From: an uncultured Actinomycetes bacterium
GTDB taxonomy: Bacteria; Actinomycetota; Geothermincolia; Geothermincolales; RBG-13-55-18
Length of the DNA: 33,819 nt
Reading direction: 5' to 3'
NCBI GenBank assembly: GCA_937128055.1
Contig: CAKZMC010000050.1
Coordinates: 1 to 33,819, forward strand
This document shows positions 5,684 through 14,483 of the stretch, one piece after another. Numbering within the stretch: the first letter of the stretch is position 1; each line of letters opens with the position of its first letter. A program made the position numbers and the translations under genes. Under the pieces are notes generated by a model. The model saw only the letters and a list, made by a program, of their open reading frames with translations, did not search any database and was not told where the DNA came from.

Positions 5684-6784
5684 TCACAAGGTGTTTATCT
5701 GCACTTCCAGGACGTGAGGTTCCGTCATCCGCTGCTCGACCACCGCCTCCTGCCCCTCCAGCCCCTCGAAGACCGCCGTGATCATCCCCAAGAGGCGGGA
5801 AGGGAAAAAGGGGTTCCCGATTCTCAGTTCCAGGTGCCCCACCCCGAAGTTGACGCTCAAGGGAAAGCCGTATCCCCAGGAATGCAGGCGGTCCAGCAGT
5901 TGACGGTAGGTCACCCCCCTGTCCCGACCCTCCAGGTCCTCCATGGTCTCCATATGGTAATTCTTGGTAATTTCAAAAAATGTCTGCTCCAGCGAGGTCC
6001 CGGTGATCCTTTCCAGCTCGCGCAGCACGCTGAGCATGACGTGTCCGGAGCTGAAAACCATGCGCCTCCCCTCGGGGACGAGGACGATGCAACCCTCCTC
6101 CTCCCTCCATGCACACGAGATGAGCTCGGCGGGTATGCCGCAACGGGGGCAGGAGGGCAACCGCCTCTCGTGGCCGGGGAACGAGGCTGCGACCTGCGAG
6201 AGCTCCTTCTTGGCCTGACGCAAGGCCAGCTGGGCCTCCAGGTCCGGCCCCTCCTCCGCCTGGCTCCCCGGCAGCGGAGTGGCAGTGAGGAGGTAATCCT
6301 TGCCTTCCCTGGTCCAGGCCATTTCCATGGGGATACCGTCAACCAGCGCGCAGAATCCCTTGGTCCCCCATGCCAGGGAAATTATGTCAAATGCGTTGGT
6401 GACCCTGAGCAGCACCACTTTGTGCCTGCGGTACTCGAGCAGCTCGAGGTGGCCAAACCCGAAAAAGGCCAGCTCCTCGATGACTCTGCGGAGCAGGAAA
6501 GAGAAGGGCAGCCTGCGCAGGACCGATCCACGCCAGCCGTAGAGGACGTTCTTCTCCAGGTAATCGAGGACGGAGGCTTTCTGGCCGCGAATGTAGGTCT
6601 CCGAGATCACCACCCCCAGCCTTTCCTCGAGTTCTTTCCAGACATAGGGATAGTAATCGGCCTCGAAGAACACCATGCGCATGGTGGGATCGTTGCGGGA
6701 AAAAATAGTGCCGTTGCCGGACCACAGGTAACCTCGTGAAAGCCGCCTGGGCAATCCGCATCCCTTGCAACGTGGCAGGGCCAT
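5684..6784 (-). CDS. zinc-knuckle protein with an internal duplication, unknown function
   Basis: This 366-residue protein has two parallel halves. Each starts with a CxxCGxP knuckle (Cys6/Cys9 and Cys212/Cys215) and continues with an RMVF segment (36-39 and 241-244). A predicted helix ELEERLG or ELERITG follows, then a long alpha/beta part with FGFGHLELLEYRR or FGVGHLELRIGNPF. The alignment of both halves shows a tandem domain duplication. The helix-plus-sheet pattern ending in GxGxLEL resembles small-ligand V4R-type folds, but I do not recognise a named family. There is no signal peptide or membrane helix, so it is probably cytoplasmic. The ATG at 6782-6784 is chosen because the longer frame to 6880 would overlap the likely -35 element. 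A zinc-dependent sensor or regulator is a guess. Confidence 0.75.
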   Translation of the reverse strand: MALPRCKGCGLPRRLSRGYLWSGNGTIFSRNDPTMRMVFFEADYYPYVWKELEERLGVVISETYIRGQKASVLDYLEKNVLYGWRGSVLRRLPFSFLLRRVIEELAFFGFGHLELLEYRRHKVVLLRVTNAFDIISLAWGTKGFCALVDGIPMEMAWTREGKDYLLTATPLPGSQAEEGPDLEAQLALRQAKKELSQVAASFPGHERRLPSCPRCGIPAELISCAWREEEGCIVLVPEGRRMVFSSGHVMLSVLRELERITGTSLEQTFFEITKNYHMETMEDLEGRDRGVTYRQLLDRLHSWGYGFPLSVNFGVGHLELRIGNPFFPSRLLGMITAVFEGLEGQEAVVEQRMTEPHVLEVQINTL

Positions 6785-6851
6785 CTTTACACCTGCCTTC
6801 CGCAACCCTTGGCACCTTACGGCCCAAGTCCATCCGCCCCGTCGTAAGCTT

Positions 6852-6880
6852 ATCTTATCCGCTCCCACCCCGGTTGTCAC
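6852..6880 (-). promoter_or_regulatory. probable promoter of the zinc-knuckle protein gene
   Basis: On the minus strand GTGACA (6875-6880, five of six to TTGACA) is followed after exactly 17 bases by TAAGAT (6852-6857). The predicted 5' leader is about 60 bases. This supports the ATG at 6784 as the start. Confidence 0.5.
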
Positions 6881-7015
6881 TCTGTCGGGCTCTTCCCGCG
6901 CAAGGGCCCGCCATACCGCGTCGAGGCACGGGCACGAGAAGCAGCCTCCCGCGCGCGTCTGCCCTCCGCCCCCAACCCCGCCGCTCGCGGCAGTCGTCCG
7001 CGCTGCGAGCCTCTC

Positions 7016-9922
7016 TCATGGAGCCGTAGGAGCCGTCGGAGCCGTCTGCTCCGTGAGCGAAGCCATCTGGTCCAGGAGCTGGCTCAGCCTGCCCATCCTG
7101 TCCCCGTAGGTCGCCCAGTCTCCGTTGCGCAGAGCGGTCTTGGCCTCGTCGTAGACCTGGTTGGCCTCCTGGATCAAGGCCGCGAGGTCCCCTTCGGGCT
7201 GCGGCTGCGGCTCGCGCTCCGGTTCGGGCTGCGGCTCCGCCCCGAAAACAGCCCGCAGCGCTTCCTCGAGTGTGGGCCTCATCTCCACTTGCGTGCCGTA
7301 TCCCACGATCACCCGCTTGAGCTGGGGTATGGCGGGGTTGGTGGCCAGGAGGTAGAGGGGCTCCACGTAGATGAGGGAATTCTCGATGGGGATGACCAGG
7401 GTGTTCCCCCGGATAACCCGCGATCCCGCCTGGTTCCACAGGGTTATCTGCTCCGAGATCTCCGTCTTCTGGTCCACCAGCGATTCGAACTGCTGGGTGC
7501 CGTTCACCAGCTTTCCCGCCGGGAAGGAGAAGTTCAGCAGCTCCCCGTAATGCGGGAAGTCGCAGCGCGCCGCCACCCAGTCCACCATGTTGTCCTTGCC
7601 GCGGGGGGTGAAGGGGAGCATGAGGACCATCTCCTCCTTCTCCTCGCCGGGAATCTTGAGGATCACGTAATAGGGCGTCACCGGCTGCGGCTCGGCGCCG
7701 GCGCCGTAGGTCTCGGTGGAGACGTCCCACACGTCCTCCTTCTGGTAAAAGGCGGTGATGTCGTCGATGTGGTAGGTGCGGAACATCTCCATCTGCACGG
7801 AGAAGAGGTCCTCCGGGTAGCGCAGGTGGCGCTTGATGTCCTCGGGCATCTCCTGCATGGGGGTGAAGAGGTCGGGGAAGATCTTGCCGTAGGTGAGGGC
7901 TATGGGGTCGTTCTCGTCCACCAGGTAATAGGTGAGGGTCCCGTCGTAGGCGTCGATGACCACCTTCACCGAGTTGCGTATGTAGTTGAAGTCATCCTGG
8001 TAGCGCTCGGAATAGGGATAGAGGTCGCTGGTGGTGTAGGCGTCGATGATCCACACCAGCCTCCCCTCGTCGGTGACCACCAGGTAGGGGTCGCCGTCCA
8101 GGCGCAGGAAACGCGCCACCTCCAGCGCCCTGTCCCGGATGTTCCTGCGGAACATGAGGCGCGACTCGCTCTTTACGTAGCCGCTGAAGAGGAAGGTGAT
8201 GTCCCGGTTGCGAATGGAAAAGGCCACCCTCTTCAGGAAGTTGGAGACGGGCACGCCGCCCTCGCCCTCGTAGTATGGGTCCACGAACTTGTTGGTGTTC
8301 CCCAGCGGGTAATCGATCTCCTGGGCTCCCGTGCGCACCACCACGTAATCGTGGGCCTGCTCGCCGTAGTAGAGTTCCGGGCGCTTCACCTCCAGCCCCA
8401 ACCCCTCCTGGGAAACGGGCGGTATATCCTTTATCACCAGCACCGGGTCGCCCTCCTGCGTGATCTGGTTGGTAGGGCTCATCACCAGGCCGTAGCCGTG
8501 GGTGTAGGAGAGGCGCTCGTTCTGCCAGGTGCGGGCGTCCTCGCGCAACTGATCCACCAAGAGCTCGCGCCCCGAAACCAGCATCTGGGTGTAGACGTCG
8601 CCGAACACGGTGTAGCGCTCCACGTCCGCGTCGTTGAAACTATATTCCTGCCGCAACTCCTGCCGCTGGTTGTAGACCTGCTGCACCAGGCGGGGGTCCC
8701 AGAGGCGGATGTTGCCCACCGTGGCCTGGTTCTCCTGGATGTCCTCGTAGGTTAGGTCGAGCTCCGCCGGGAAGAGGCGCCTCTCCACCACCGCCTCCTC
8801 CCCCTCGTCCTGGATACGGAAGGCGTCCTGGGTGAACTCTATGTTGTAACCTATGTACTCGCTCTCGCGGGCAAGCTCCTTGGGCCTCACCACGTAGGTC
8901 TGCACGATGAAGGGGTAGAGGGAGCCCGCAATCAGGGATACCGCCACTATGCCCACCAGCCCGGCCAGCGGCAGCTTCCATCCCCGGTAGCGGATGTTGA
9001 GGATGAAGAGCCCGGCGCATATGAAACAGGTGGCGATGAGTATCCAGTAGGCGGAGATCTGCGCGTGGACGTCCGTGTAGGTGGCGCCCGTCACCGGGCC
9101 GCGTTGCGAATAGAGGAGGCCGAACATGCTGAGGCGGAAACGCCACGCCTGCAGCAACAGCAGCAGCCCGGCCAGCACGGAAAGGTGGGCCTTGACGTGT
9201 GCCGCGAAGCGCTGTTTCCTGTCGCCGAAGTTGATGGCGCCGTAGAGGAAATGCACCAGGGCGGAGACGATGACGGTGAACACGAGGGTGGTGAAGAGCC
9301 AGCCGGTGAAGTAGCGGAGAAAGGGGTACTCGAACATGTAGAAACCGAGGTCCTTCCCGAAGATGGGATCGGCCTTGCCGAAGGAGGCGTGGTTGAAGTA
9401 CTTGAGCACGTTCTCCCACTGGCCCGCGGAAGACCACCCCACGACGAAGGCTATGAACGCCGACACCCCCAGGATGCCCCGGTCCAGCCAGCGGCCGGCA
9501 CTCTCCCGGAAGTTCTGCAGCGACTCCTCGATGGGGGAAAGCTCACCCGGTGGCCTCTCGTAGCGCGGCGTCAGCCTGCGGGCCAGGTAGATGTTCCCGT
9601 AGAAGATGACGAAGAAGATGATGCCGAAGGCGAAGAAGAGCCATATCTGGGTGGTTATTCTTTTCCAGAAAACGGAAGTGTATCCCACCTCCTTGTACCA
9701 GAGGTAGTCCGTGTAGAAGGTGGACAGCCAGGAGGCGCTGAGGATGAGGACCAGGAGGACCACGAGGACGACACCCGCTATCCACTTGGTGCGGGTGCTC
9801 ACTTTCTTCCATCTCTCGCCGAACCCTCCACCCTCCTTCGCGCCCCTACGGCGGAAGAGGAGCGGCGGCTCCCCGCCACCACCCTTGAAAAGCGACTCCC
9901 AGGGAAATTTTTCCTCCGGCAA
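7016..9922 (-). CDS. UPF0182 family large membrane protein
   Basis: This 968-residue protein has the UPF0182 (PF03699) architecture. A cytoplasmic N-terminus of about 45 residues is followed by seven hydrophobic helices (about 47-65, 88-110, 148-165, 205-228, 246-262, 292-312 and 316-338). Then comes a large extracytoplasmic domain with family signatures such as WYKEVGYTSVFWK, FTQDAFRI, NIRLWDPR, YTHGYGLVMSP and PELYYGE. The family is found in actinobacteria, cyanobacteria and some clostridia and its function is unknown. The C-terminus carries a Pro/Gln/Glu repeat linker (PEPEREPQPQPEG), a short coiled-coil-like helix and a terminal TAPTAPTAP. The TTG start at 9920-9922 follows AAGGAGGA; an ATG in between is out of frame. 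The sir2-type gene lies 78 bases upstream on the same strand. Confidence 0.93.
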   Translation of the reverse strand: MPEEKFPWESLFKGGGGEPPLLFRRRGAKEGGGFGERWKKVSTRTKWIAGVVLVVLLVLILSASWLSTFYTDYLWYKEVGYTSVFWKRITTQIWLFFAFGIIFFVIFYGNIYLARRLTPRYERPPGELSPIEESLQNFRESAGRWLDRGILGVSAFIAFVVGWSSAGQWENVLKYFNHASFGKADPIFGKDLGFYMFEYPFLRYFTGWLFTTLVFTVIVSALVHFLYGAINFGDRKQRFAAHVKAHLSVLAGLLLLLQAWRFRLSMFGLLYSQRGPVTGATYTDVHAQISAYWILIATCFICAGLFILNIRYRGWKLPLAGLVGIVAVSLIAGSLYPFIVQTYVVRPKELARESEYIGYNIEFTQDAFRIQDEGEEAVVERRLFPAELDLTYEDIQENQATVGNIRLWDPRLVQQVYNQRQELRQEYSFNDADVERYTVFGDVYTQMLVSGRELLVDQLREDARTWQNERLSYTHGYGLVMSPTNQITQEGDPVLVIKDIPPVSQEGLGLEVKRPELYYGEQAHDYVVVRTGAQEIDYPLGNTNKFVDPYYEGEGGVPVSNFLKRVAFSIRNRDITFLFSGYVKSESRLMFRRNIRDRALEVARFLRLDGDPYLVVTDEGRLVWIIDAYTTSDLYPYSERYQDDFNYIRNSVKVVIDAYDGTLTYYLVDENDPIALTYGKIFPDLFTPMQEMPEDIKRHLRYPEDLFSVQMEMFRTYHIDDITAFYQKEDVWDVSTETYGAGAEPQPVTPYYVILKIPGEEKEEMVLMLPFTPRGKDNMVDWVAARCDFPHYGELLNFSFPAGKLVNGTQQFESLVDQKTEISEQITLWNQAGSRVIRGNTLVIPIENSLIYVEPLYLLATNPAIPQLKRVIVGYGTQVEMRPTLEEALRAVFGAEPQPEPEREPQPQPEGDLAALIQEANQVYDEAKTALRNGDWATYGDRMGRLSQLLDQMASLTEQTAPTAPTAP

Positions 9923-10000
9923 GACATTCCTCCTTGTACGGCTCTTGTACGCGCTTTCGCGTCCAGCAACATCATAGTACCAAGCCCGCGGGCCCCCGCG

Positions 10001-10771
10001 TCACTTGACCCCGGCCAGTTCCTTATATGCCTCCACGACGGCCGGCAGGTTCTCCCCCGCCTTCCCCAAGCATATCAGATCGGCCATGCGGTCGTGGTGC
10101 GTGGTCACGGTGTTGAAGAAGATGAGCCGGCCCCGCCGCCTCTTGGTGTACTCGGGAAGGGCTGCCGCGGGGTACACTTCCAGGCTGCACCCGATGACCA
10201 GCATGAGGTCCGAGGTGGAAGCCAGCTCCGCGGCCCTGGCAAGGACCCGGGAGTCCAGGGGTTCCCCGAAAAAGACCACGTCCGGCTTGATGGCCGTCCC
10301 GTCCTCCGGGCAGCAGGCCACGCATTCCCCTCCCTTGCTCAGCTCCTTTATCACCTCCAGGTCGAAGATGCGCCTGCACCGCATGCAGTGGCCGGTCCGG
10401 TGCGTGCCGTGCAACTCGAGCACGTCGGTGGAACCGGCTCTCTGGTGAAGGTTGTCGATGTTCTGGGTGATAACCGCCCGGCACTTTCCTAATTTTTCCA
10501 GATCAGCCAGGGCGTAATGGGCCGGGTTCGGTTCCGCTCTCTCCAGGGTCGGGTTCAGCTCCTTGGCCATCTCATAGAAGCGTTCCGGGTGGTTGATAAA
10601 GGACTCGTAGGTGCCGTAAAGCAACGGGTCGTACTTGGTCCACAGGCCGCCCGGGGACCGGAAGTCGGGGATTCCGGACTCCACCGATATGCCCGCCCCC
10701 GTCAGCGCCACGACCTGGGTGGATTCCAGGATCATCGCGGCCGCCTGCCGCACGCATTCCTCGTCTAACAT
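10001..10771 (-). CDS. cobB: NAD-dependent protein deacylase, sirtuin (Sir2/CobB type)
   Basis: This 256-residue sirtuin removes acyl groups from protein lysines while consuming NAD. The NAD-binding GAGIS is at 25-29, followed by GIPDFRSP (33-40). TQNIDNLHQRAG starts at 102 and the catalytic His121 lies in ELHGT. The zinc site is formed by Cys129, Cys132, Cys150 and Cys153 or Cys154. IKPDVVFFGE follows at 161-170, and GCSLEVYPAAALP near 200 closes the Rossmann part. Zinc cysteines and catalytic residues are intact. The ATG at 10769-10771 follows AGGTGA; eight further in-frame residues upstream lack an RBS. The gene has its own extended -10 promoter and may share a transcript with the UPF0182 gene downstream. 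A GC palindrome directly after its stop (around 9986-9999) lacks a T run. Confidence 0.93.
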   Translation of the reverse strand: MLDEECVRQAAAMILESTQVVALTGAGISVESGIPDFRSPGGLWTKYDPLLYGTYESFINHPERFYEMAKELNPTLERAEPNPAHYALADLEKLGKCRAVITQNIDNLHQRAGSTDVLELHGTHRTGHCMRCRRIFDLEVIKELSKGGECVACCPEDGTAIKPDVVFFGEPLDSRVLARAAELASTSDLMLVIGCSLEVYPAAALPEYTKRRRGRLIFFNTVTTHHDRMADLICLGKAGENLPAVVEAYKELAGVK

Positions 10772-10827
10772 TCGCTCACCTGCCGGACAGCTCAAGCCAA
10801 CCTCTTTCCCTCCGCATTCACGTTGAG

Positions 10828-10836
10828 ATTATAGCA
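10828..10836 (-). promoter_or_regulatory. extended -10 promoter of the sirtuin gene
   Basis: On the minus strand TGCTATAAT gives a perfect TATAAT (10828-10833) preceded by a TG at the extended -10 position. No good -35 is seen, as is common for extended -10 promoters. The start would lie about 50 bases before the ATG. Confidence 0.6.
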
Positions 10837-10913
10837 CGGGTCGGTAGCAGGATTTAGTGACGCGCGAGGGATTCGCGGCCCGCCCCTCGAGGCCGCCCCG
10901 CGGACGCCGCCGC

Positions 10914-11624
10914 TCACGGGGACATCCCCAGGGTATCGTGTCCCCCGTCCCAGGCGTCGTGGTAGAGGAAGTACATGGCGCGCTCGGCGACGATTCCCTG
11001 CGGCGAGGCCACCTTCACGGCCACGTCCCTGCCCGGCCCCACGACCTGGTTGACGTAGATGGTGGCCCTCCTTCCCGCCGCCACCACCAGCGACGGCGGC
11101 ATGTCCCTCTCGGTCACGCCGTATCTCTCCACGGCATCGCGTGAGGCGGGCGCGGCGGCGTGACCCGTCCCCGGCTCGTAGACGAGGCATACGCCCCCCG
11201 GCTTTAAGGCCCGGTGCACGCCGCGCAGGGCCGCCTCCTCGTCTTCCGTGTGGTGCAGGGCGGAGAAGAAAAGGGCGCAGTCGAATTCGCCCGCGAAACC
11301 CGGCAACTCGAAATCATGGACCAGGAAGCGCAGGTTGCCGACGTTCTCCTCCCGCCGCATGCGTTCCGCGCAGGCGATCATATCCTGAGAGATGTCCACC
11401 CCGGTGACCTCGTATCCGTGCCTGGCTAGGAAACGGCTGGTCCAACCGGTGCCGCATCCCAGGTCGAGCAGCTTGGCGGGCGGCGGGGGGAGCAGGGACA
11501 TCACTACCCCTATCTGCACCAGGTACACGCCGCAGTCGGCGTCGGAGAAGGGCTTGTTGGCGGCATGTTCGGCTCCCGCCTCCCCTATATTCTTCAGATA
11601 GTCAATCTCCCCCTGCTTGCTCAA
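10914..11624 (-). CDS. class I SAM-dependent methyltransferase
   Basis: This 236-residue Rossmann-type methyltransferase carries motif I LLDLGCGTGW (52-61) and the acidic end of beta 2 in VDIS (76-79). HDFELPGF (103-110) precedes motif IV FDCALFFSALHHTED, and RALKPGGVCLVYEPG (138-152) is the motif V/VI region. It belongs to the Methyltransf_11/25 type; small molecule, lipid or quinone-like substrates are possible and cannot be told apart here. The C-terminal 85 residues are less conserved. The TTG at 11622-11624 is chosen because GGAGGGGGAGAA lies directly upstream; the open frame continues far upstream as antisense of the lipoprotein gene and is not credible. The gene is divergent from the lipoprotein at 11853. 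Confidence 0.88.
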   Translation of the reverse strand: MSKQGEIDYLKNIGEAGAEHAANKPFSDADCGVYLVQIGVVMSLLPPPPAKLLDLGCGTGWTSRFLARHGYEVTGVDISQDMIACAERMRREENVGNLRFLVHDFELPGFAGEFDCALFFSALHHTEDEEAALRGVHRALKPGGVCLVYEPGTGHAAAPASRDAVERYGVTERDMPPSLVVAAGRRATIYVNQVVGPGRDVAVKVASPQGIVAERAMYFLYHDAWDGGHDTLGMSP

Positions 11625-11684
11625 TTCTCCCCCTCCTGCACGCAAACCTTGCTTGCCCGGGGGCACGCCTGCGGCCAGGAAACC

Positions 11685-11714
11685 ATGATAATCCCATACA
11701 TGTTGCGGTGTAAA
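11685..11714 (-). promoter_or_regulatory. probable promoter of the methyltransferase gene
   Basis: On the minus strand TTTACA (11709-11714, five of six) and TATCAT (11685-11690, five of six) are 18 bases apart. The predicted leader is about 55 bases. It lies in the divergent region shared with the lipoprotein gene. Confidence 0.5.
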
Positions 11715-11852
11715 TGAAGGGGGTGCGGGAAAGGGAATGGACCCCGTGGGGATGTAGAATAGAATGAGGGGATGTGGCGGGTGGGGGGAATCGGAGTCGC
11801 GGACCACCTGCCGGCCCGTCATGGCCGGTACGGTTGGGAGGAAGGAGGAGAG

Positions 11853-12569
11853 ATGGGACCTGCTGGCGGAATGAGGAAGCGGGGGTGGGTCTTCGCCCTC
11901 TGCTGCGCGGGCCTGTTCCTGCTGGCGTCGCTCTTCGTGTCCTGCCAGTGCGGCAGGAGCGTGAAGGGCGAGCAGGAGGAGGTGGAGCAGAAAGAGGAGG
12001 AGATAGACGGGGACGAAAGCGAGGAGGAAGGCGCACGCACCGGCGATGGGGAGGACGAGGAGGAGGACGAGGAGGGAGGAGAGGACGAGATCCCGGAATC
12101 GGGGGGCATAAGCGAGTTCGACCTGAACGAGAAGAGCATAGGGTCGGGCAGCACGGTCTCCGACCTGGAAGTCGCCGATATAAGGTGGGCGGACCACGGG
12201 GATTATTTCCGCATCGTCTTCGAGTTCGCCAGGTCGGGCGGCGGAGAGGTCACCGCCGTTCCCAACTGCCATACCTGGTACTCGGGCGCTCCCGGGGACA
12301 AGGAGTACCATAAGATCTACATCACGCTGGAAGACATCCCTACCTACAGGTTCGACTACGCGCCCTTCGCGGCGGACGACACGCCCGTCAGCCTGGGAGA
12401 TCCCCTGGTGGAGACCCTGCAGAGGGTGGGGACCGCGGATACCGAGCCGGTCTTCTTCCTGGTAACCTGCTCGTATTCCCCCGCCCACCCGGGAGTCTCA
12501 TCGCGGCCGCACCGGCTCATATACCAGACCCATCCCATGCGGATCATCCTGGACATCCTCAAGTATTGA
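11853..12569 (+). CDS. lipoprotein with acidic linker and AMIN-like domain
   Basis: This 238-residue protein has an N-terminal signal with basic MRKR, a hydrophobic helix at about 12-30 and a lipobox ending FVSC (Cys31). A strikingly acidic linker of Glu/Asp/Gly spans about 38-85. The C-terminal domain (about 95-238) starts VSDLEVADIRWADHGDYFRI, continues with FEFA, and ends in RLIYQTHPMRIILDI. This strand pattern resembles the AMIN-like domain of actinobacterial secreted lipoproteins, which binds cell-wall material; I am only moderately sure. Two Cys in the domain (VPNCHTW and LVTCSY) could form a disulfide. The ATG at 11853 is 3 bases after GGAAGGAGGAG; 27 further upstream residues are unlikely. 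Function unknown, cell-surface location likely. Confidence 0.72.
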   Translation: MGPAGGMRKRGWVFALCCAGLFLLASLFVSCQCGRSVKGEQEEVEQKEEEIDGDESEEEGARTGDGEDEEEDEEGGEDEIPESGGISEFDLNEKSIGSGSTVSDLEVADIRWADHGDYFRIVFEFARSGGGEVTAVPNCHTWYSGAPGDKEYHKIYITLEDIPTYRFDYAPFAADDTPVSLGDPLVETLQRVGTADTEPVFFLVTCSYSPAHPGVSSRPHRLIYQTHPMRIILDILKY

Positions 12570-12758
12570 GCCCTGAGCGGATAGCGGCTCGCCGTCAGCG
12601 GCGGAGGGCGGGCGACCCAGCCGGCGGGGGAGCGAGGGCAGGACGCGGAGCGCCTGCGGGCAGGGGGGCGGGAAGGCGACGGGAGCAAAGGCCGCCGGCT
12701 GCACATCCTCTCCCGGCGCACATATGCCTGCGTGAGGGCTCAGGCGGCGCGGGAGCTA

Positions 12759-12787
12759 TTCAGTTGCGGGGAAGTATGGTCTATATT
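12759..12787 (+). promoter_or_regulatory. possible promoter of pdxST
   Basis: TTCAGT (12759-12764) and TATATT (12782-12787) are 17 bases apart, about 60 bases before the pdxS start. The -10 is a five-of-six match and the -35 is weak. The preceding gap 12570-12758 shows only GC-rich sequence without features. Confidence 0.4.
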
Positions 12788-12849
12788 TAGAGATGGAGAG
12801 CCCGTGGGGCTCTGTCTTGATAGATGTACCGTTTGGAGGGATCCGGAAG

Positions 12850-13734
12850 ATGGTGGAAAAAGGGACGATGCGGGTTAAAACCGGCCTGGCGGAGATGCTC
12901 AAGGGCGGCGTGATCATGGACGTCACCTCGCCGGAGCAGGCGAAGATCGCCGAGGAGGCGGGCGCGGTGGCGGTCATGGCCCTGGAGAGGGTACCCGCCG
13001 ACATACGCGCGGCGGGAGGGGTGGCCAGGATGGCCGACCCCGGGGTCATCGAGGCCATCATGGAGGCGGTGACCATACCGGTGATGGCCAAGGCGCGCAT
13101 CGGGCATTTCGTCGAGGCGCAGATACTGGAGGCGCTGGGCGTGGATTACATCGACGAGAGCGAGGTGCTCACTCCCGCCGACGAGAAGCATCATATCGAC
13201 AAGTGGCGCTTCACCGTGCCCTTCGTCTGCGGCGCCATCAACCTGGGTGAGGCGCTGCGGCGCATCGCGGAGGGCGCGGCCATGATCCGCACCAAGGGGG
13301 AGGCGGGGACCGGCAACGTGGTGGAGGCGGTGCGCCACATGCGCACCATCAACGATGAGATAAGGCGCCTGACGGTGACCCCGAAGGACGAGCTCATGGC
13401 GGCGGCCAAGGAGATGGCCGCCCCCTACGACCTGGTCTGCTGGGTGGCCGAGCAAGGCAGGCTGCCGGTGGTGAACTTCTCGGCGGGCGGCATAGCCACG
13501 CCGGCGGATGCCGCCATGATGATGCAGCTGGGGGCGGACGGCGTGTTCGTGGGCTCGGGGATCTTCAAGTCCGAGGACCCCGCCGCCCGGGCAAAGGCCA
13601 TCGTCATGGCCACGACCCATTACCACGACCCCAAGATACTCGCCGAGGTGTCACGCGGCCTGGGAAAGGCGATGGCGGGGAAGGAGATCTCGGAGATCGG
13701 CCGCGAGAACCTCATCCAGTTCCGCGGCTGGTGA
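12850..13734 (+). CDS. pdxS: pyridoxal 5'-phosphate synthase subunit PdxS
   Basis: PdxS forms the TIM-barrel synthase that builds PLP from ribose 5-phosphate, glyceraldehyde 3-phosphate and ammonia supplied by PdxT. The protein has 294 residues, the usual length. With the ATG at 12850 the catalytic residues fall on the numbers known from Bacillus: Asp24, Lys81 ([10 protein letters not shown]) and Lys149 ([11 protein letters not shown]). The phosphate-binding [10 protein letters not shown] and GVFVGSGIF motifs are intact. GGAGGG precedes this ATG. The frame is open for 19 more residues upstream, but these are not part of the family. pdxT follows after 26 bases, so both subunits should be made together. 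Confidence 0.97.
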   Translation: MVEKGTMRVKTGLAEMLKGGVIMDVTSPEQAKIAEEAGAVAVMALERVPADIRAAGGVARMADPGVIEAIMEAVTIPVMAKARIGHFVEAQILEALGVDYIDESEVLTPADEKHHIDKWRFTVPFVCGAINLGEALRRIAEGAAMIRTKGEAGTGNVVEAVRHMRTINDEIRRLTVTPKDELMAAAKEMAAPYDLVCWVAEQGRLPVVNFSAGGIATPADAAMMMQLGADGVFVGSGIFKSEDPAARAKAIVMATTHYHDPKILAEVSRGLGKAMAGKEISEIGRENLIQFRGW

Positions 13735-13760
13735 GGAAGGCTGTAAGGGCGAGGGGCGGA

Positions 13761-14360
13761 ATGATGAAGAAACCGACCATCGGCGTGCTCGCGCTGCAGG
13801 GCGCGGTGCGCGAGCATGTGCGGATGATCGAGGGATGCGGAGCTCGGGGGATCATGGTCAAATATCCCGCCGAGCTTCACCTTTGCCAGGGACTGATCAT
13901 CCCCGGGGGAGAGAGCACCGCCATAGGGAAGTTGATGCAGGCCCACGGTTTCCTTGACGAGATCCGCTCGCTGGTGCTTGCGGGGATGCCGCTTTACGGT
14001 ACCTGCGCGGGGTTGATCATGATGGCCAGCCGCCTGGTGGAGGGAGACCAGCCGTTGCTCGGTCTCATGGATATCACCGCCAGGCGCAACGCCTTCGGCC
14101 GCCAGGTGGACAGCTTCGAGGCCGACCTTTCCCTGCGCGACGTCGAGGAGGCGGAGAGGCCGTTTCGCGCCGTCTTCATCCGCGCGCCGTGGATCGAGGA
14201 GGTGGGCCGGCACGTGAGGGTCATGGGCGAGTTCGAGGGGAGGCCGGTGATCGCCCGCCAGGACGGCATGCTGGTGTCCGCCTTCCACCCGGAGCTTACC
14301 GGCGATGAGCGCGTGCACCGCTATTTCCTGAACATGGTGGAGGAGCTCTCGGGCGGTTGA
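13761..14360 (+). CDS. pdxT: pyridoxal 5'-phosphate synthase glutaminase subunit PdxT
   Basis: PdxT hydrolyses glutamine and channels ammonia to PdxS. It is a class I glutamine amidotransferase of 199 residues. The nucleophile Cys82 lies in YGTCAGLI, and His176 and Glu178 in SAFHPELT complete the triad. IGVLALQGAVREH (7-19), PGGEST (48-53) and NAFGRQVDSFEADL (110-123) are all family signatures. Two adjacent ATGs (13761 and 13764) follow GAGGGGCGGA; the first is taken. An in-frame GTG overlapping the pdxS stop has no RBS. The gene forms an operon with pdxS. Confidence 0.96.
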   Translation: MMKKPTIGVLALQGAVREHVRMIEGCGARGIMVKYPAELHLCQGLIIPGGESTAIGKLMQAHGFLDEIRSLVLAGMPLYGTCAGLIMMASRLVEGDQPLLGLMDITARRNAFGRQVDSFEADLSLRDVEEAERPFRAVFIRAPWIEEVGRHVRVMGEFEGRPVIARQDGMLVSAFHPELTGDERVHRYFLNMVEELSGG

Positions 14361-14483
14361 CGGGCGCGGCGGTCGCCGGGCGGGCTGCCGCGGCGCTCGC
14401 CGCTGCGGCGGGTGGGCGAGAGGTGAGGAGATCGGCAGGCAGGCTTCACGGGAACAAGCCGCTTAGAAAAACAGGAGGAGGAG

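Noticed and set aside
7289-8755. 488-codon plus-strand frame
   Set aside because: It is an antisense shadow of the UPF0182 gene; the composition is His/Val/Gly-rich and no domain is visible.
11625-12488. Upstream part of the long minus-strand frame of the methyltransferase
   Set aside because: It runs antisense through the lipoprotein gene; the TTG at 11624 with its strong RBS gives a complete methyltransferase.
12793-12849. Longer PdxS starting at ATG 12793
   Set aside because: The extra 19 residues are absent from the family; the ATG at 12850 gives the usual 294 residues and catalytic numbering.
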